The notes beneath the pieces are model-generated. The model saw only the letters and a program-made list of their open reading frames with translations, searched no databases and was not told the origin of the DNA. Source: an uncultured Sphingomonadaceae bacterium (lineage in GTDB: Bacteria > Pseudomonadota > Alphaproteobacteria > Sphingomonadales > Sphingomonadaceae). Taken from it: 64,000 nucleotides of DNA. Below are positions 61,887-64,000 of the stretch, piece after piece. The DNA lies in the NCBI GenBank assembly GCA_947497315.1, contig CANMFX010000002.1, positions 682,001 to 746,000 of the forward strand, written 5' to 3'. The position numbers were made by a program, and so were the translations under genes. Within the stretch, counting starts at the first letter, position 1; the number at the start of each line of letters is the position of its first letter.

Positions 61887-62935
61887 TATTTTCTCGTTTC
61901 AATCCAATTTATGGCCTCGGCCACCAGGGGAAAATTTCTGGCTGTTTCTTCGACCCATGATATCGCTGCTCGAATGGCGTCTGCGTGATCTCGGTTTGCC
62001 TGCGCAAGCAATTCTTGCCGCAAGTTAGGACTATAATCATGTTCCGGTGCTTTGGAATAGGAAGACATGATGGGGCCTGATGCCAACTCGCTCGCCTTTT
62101 GTTCCGAAACACCAAGGCCAAAATGGGAGCCTGCTGTTATCAAGCTTCCAGCAGGCTCCCGGAGGAATGATTCAAAATCCATCCACAATATGTTGGCGGA
62201 CTGACTTGTCTTTTGCGCCGCGAATAGAGTGATTAGCTCGCACATCCAGCTCATGGCAACACGGTGGGCCAGTGGTAACTCCCATAAATGTACCGGAGCA
62301 TCGCCCAGATGTCGGGACAATCGCTTCAATCGTGGACCGGCCATCATGTGTGTTTCCTGCACAGAGGCTTCACCCGCCAATATTGTCGGGATATAGCGAT
62401 CCAGTGGAGCATAGAGAAATAGCGCGTCGGTGGGCGTCGCCAAAAGCTGCGGTGCCAATTCGCTGACAAAGCTGCTTGCCTTGATCATCACCCGTTGATC
62501 AGGATGGAATGAACGCGATAGCCATTGAACGGCTTGGGAAAATCGCTGTGCGTAGACTTCTGGCGACCAGGGGCTTTCTGGTTCGTCCTTAATCTGCGAT
62601 ATTTCGCAGAGCGTCCGCAGTAACTGCGGTTCTCTTAGTGCCAATAGCTTGTCAATCTCGCCGAGCAGCCGCGATAACAGGGTAGATCCGACATGCCCGA
62701 TATGGAAAATATATTGGGGTTTGGCGGCTTGGGGCAGATTGACTGCTGATAACTCCGACCAAGGTACCAGCTGTCGCTGCAATTGCGGGGTTATAATGCG
62801 CTGGTCGAGGAAACTGGCTTTGCGGTAATCGTCTTCGGTCAAATGCGATAGCAGCACCTGATCGGTTGGCAGGTCAACCAGATGGGGCAGAAGCCGGGCA
62901 TCCTGAGAAAACTGATTTTGCCAGCTATTGGTCAA
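61886..62935 (-). CDS. P-loop protein resembling sulfotransferases
   Basis: 349 residues. IFHIGHVGSTLLSRLLGE near residue 75-92 resembles the phosphosulfate-binding loop of sulfotransferases, and REPQLLRTLCEI and RVMIKASSFVSEL resemble later blocks. LLATPTDALFLYAPLDRYIP may be the 3'-phosphate site. The family is not certain. It is translationally coupled to the PKHD hydroxylase, a pairing I recall from other sphingomonads near TonB-dependent receptors; no such receptor lies in this window. Confidence 0.7.
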   Translation of the reverse strand: MTNSWQNQFSQDARLLPHLVDLPTDQVLLSHLTEDDYRKASFLDQRIITPQLQRQLVPWSELSAVNLPQAAKPQYIFHIGHVGSTLLSRLLGEIDKLLALREPQLLRTLCEISQIKDEPESPWSPEVYAQRFSQAVQWLSRSFHPDQRVMIKASSFVSELAPQLLATPTDALFLYAPLDRYIPTILAGEASVQETHMMAGPRLKRLSRHLGDAPVHLWELPLAHRVAMSWMCELITLFAAQKTSQSANILWMDFESFLREPAGSLITAGSHFGLGVSEQKASELASGPIMSSYSKAPEHDYSPNLRQELLAQANRDHADAIRAAISWVEETARNFPLVAEAINWIETRK

Positions 62936-62953
62936 TATGCCCTCAATCCTAAG

Positions 62954-63005
62954 AAAAAGCCCGGAGGCGGATTGTTACTCTGTAACGCACCAGCTCCGGG
63001 CTTTT
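62954..63005 (-). terminator. Intrinsic terminator after rplI
   Basis: On the minus strand AGCCCGGAG pairs with CTCCGGGCT, followed by TTTTTC; an inner GTTAC/GTAAC stem is also present. It closes the rpsF-rpsR-rplI operon. Confidence 0.88.
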
Positions 63006-63025
63006 CAATCACTTGCTGACAAAAA

Positions 63026-63679
63026 CTATGCTTTGTCTTCAGCACTTTCTTCTGCTTCTTCAGCAACTTCCTCGGAAGTTGCTTCCTCTGAAGCTTCTTC
63101 GGTGTCTGTTGCTTCGGTTTCTTCACCGTCGTCTTCGCTTTCCGGTGCCAGAGCTGCAGCAGCCAGTTCAGCCTGCTCTTCTTCAAACATCTGGGCGATG
63201 ACGTCGATACCGTCTTTCTGCAGTTCAGCTTCGTCGTCGCTGCGGGCCACATTGACCTCGACAGTGACAGAAACTTCAGGGTGCAGACGGATGCGCACAT
63301 CGAAAACACCAAGCGTCTTGATTGGTTTTTCGAGGATGACCATGCTTTTTTCAACATGAGCGCCATCGGCATTGAGCGTTTCGACAATGTCGCGAACCGA
63401 AACCGAACCATAAAGCTGGCCGCTGGCGGAAGAGGCACGGATCAAAACGATCTGTTTGCCATCCACATTGCCGGATGCTTTTTCAGCATCTTTGCGTTTT
63501 GCTTCATTGTCCGCCTCGATCTGCGCACGATTGGCTTCGAAAACCTTTTTGTTCGCTTCGTTGGCGCGCAAGGCTTTCTTGTTAGGCAGCAGATAGTTGC
63601 GTGCATAACCGTTTTTCACGGTTACGACATCGCCAATGCCGCCCAGTTTTTCGACTCGTTCGAGCAAAATAATATCCAT
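63026..63679 (-). CDS. rplI: 50S ribosomal protein L9
   Basis: 217 residues. The N-terminal domain MDIILLERVEKLGGIGDVV with NGYARNYLLPNKKA binds 23S rRNA; a long connecting helix and the C-terminal domain (KPIKTLGVFDVRIRLHPEV) follow. A tail of about 45 residues of Glu, Ala, Ser and Thr extends the usual length of about 150-170, as in other sphingomonads. Confidence 0.97.
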   Translation of the reverse strand: MDIILLERVEKLGGIGDVVTVKNGYARNYLLPNKKALRANEANKKVFEANRAQIEADNEAKRKDAEKASGNVDGKQIVLIRASSASGQLYGSVSVRDIVETLNADGAHVEKSMVILEKPIKTLGVFDVRIRLHPEVSVTVEVNVARSDDEAELQKDGIDVIAQMFEEEQAELAAAALAPESEDDGEETEATDTEEASEEATSEEVAEEAEESAEDKA

Positions 63680-63690
63680 GTCTCTTGCTC

Positions 63691-63915
63691 CTATTTCACG
63701 AGATAAGGCAGCAGGCCGAGATGGCGGGCGCGTTTAATTGCCTTGGACAATTCGCGCTGCTTCTTGGCGGAAACTGCGGTGATACGACTAGGTACGATTT
63801 TGCCACGCTCGGAAATATATCCCTGCAGCATTTTCACATCTTTATAGTCGATGGGTTGTGCGTTCTTACCGGAAAAGGGGCAGCTTTTGCGGCGACGGAA
63901 AAATGGACGTCCCAT
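63691..63915 (-). CDS. rpsR: 30S ribosomal protein S18
   Basis: 74 residues. [30 protein letters not shown] and the C-terminal [11 protein letters not shown] match S18. It lies 11 bases before rplI and 21 bases after rpsF, the conserved operon order. Confidence 0.98.
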   Translation of the reverse strand: MGRPFFRRRKSCPFSGKNAQPIDYKDVKMLQGYISERGKIVPSRITAVSAKKQRELSKAIKRARHLGLLPYLVK

Positions 63916-63936
63916 GTTTATTACTCCTTTTCTAGC

Positions 63937-64000
63937 TTAACTATCGTCGCGGTCACGGCGAGGGCGGTCACCACCACGATCTCCGCCACCACGGCGTGAG
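63937..64000 (-). CDS. rpsF: 30S ribosomal protein S6, C-terminal fragment (cut by window edge)
   Basis: The last 20 codons read SRRGGGDRGGDRPRRDRDDS, an arginine/glycine/aspartate-rich tail typical of sphingomonad S6. Position directly before rpsR supports the call. The folded domain is outside the window. Confidence 0.85.
   Translation of the reverse strand, partial: SRRGGGDRGGDRPRRDRDDS

Noticed and set aside
62932-63438. Minus-strand frame of 168 codons overlapping rplI
   Set aside because: Lysine-rich shadow of the acidic L9 tail in another frame, running through the terminator.

Overview
The window is chromosomal DNA of an alphaproteobacterium, most likely a member of the Sphingomonadales (Sphingorhabdus/Parasphingorhabdus/Sphingopyxis-like). 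The evidence is the exosortase-A exopolysaccharide locus in sphingomonad order, a ChvG/ChvI-HprK-EIIA-HPr-RapZ block beside pckA, an endonuclease-type MutL, two GTTC-N7-GTTC (alphaproteobacterial LexA type) sites, and base composition that looks to be in the low fifties percent GC. Genes are dense, with many ATGA/TAATG start-stop overlaps. No prophage, insertion sequence or CRISPR array was seen.

Layout. 1-9746 (+): the distal part of an XrtA/PEP-CTERM exopolysaccharide operon: end of a tyrosine kinase, outer-membrane barrel, ExeA-like ATPase, polysaccharide deacetylase, FemAB-like protein, glycosyltransferase, exosortase A fused to an EpsI domain, and an asparagine-synthetase-like amidotransferase. 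9732-14536: truA-fmt (-), recR, def and rmuC (+). 14570-20167 (-): a lipoprotein, a SpoU methyltransferase, and the regulatory chain HPr, EIIA, RapZ, HprK, ChvG, ChvI, followed by divergent pckA. 22071-23868: an uncharacterised gene, a small membrane protein and a hydrolase, with a LexA-like box between the first two. 24015-27469 (+): two cysteine desulfurases, a 2Fe-2S ferredoxin and a class A beta-lactamase. 27525-32910 (+): ffs, dnaX, ybaB, lon, HU. 33191-38928 (-): tRNA-Lys, then the rod-shape cluster rodA-mrdA-mreD-mreC-mreB. 39104-50162: mutL, a membrane protein, several lipoprotein enzymes, ychF-pth-rplY, a thioesterase and two TraB/GumN lipoproteins. 50333-58379 (+): an orphan molybdopterin oxidoreductase, glyQS and ppdK. 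58376-64000: a DUF4259 protein, tRNA-Arg, a methyltransferase, folE, a hydroxylase/sulfotransferase-like pair, and the rpsF-rpsR-rplI operon.

How the parts fit together. The first 10 kb builds and exports a polysaccharide and carries the protein-sorting enzyme of the same system. The 16-22 kb block links phosphotransferase signalling, cell-envelope stress sensing (ChvG/ChvI) and gluconeogenesis (pckA). The 33-39 kb block makes the cell-wall elongation machine.

Points that most deserve a second look: (i) a short repeat, TGTGATTTGTGTGAACTTTG and variants, in three copies before fmt and two before ppdK, each time inside an open mini reading frame that ends at the next gene's start; (ii) a palindromic element of the [11 protein letters not shown] type inserted in frame in fmt; (iii) two LexA-like boxes, one before rmuC and one between an uncharacterised gene and a small membrane-protein gene; (iv) a histidine-rich loop in peptide deformylase; (v) paired repeats and palindromes between chvI and pckA.
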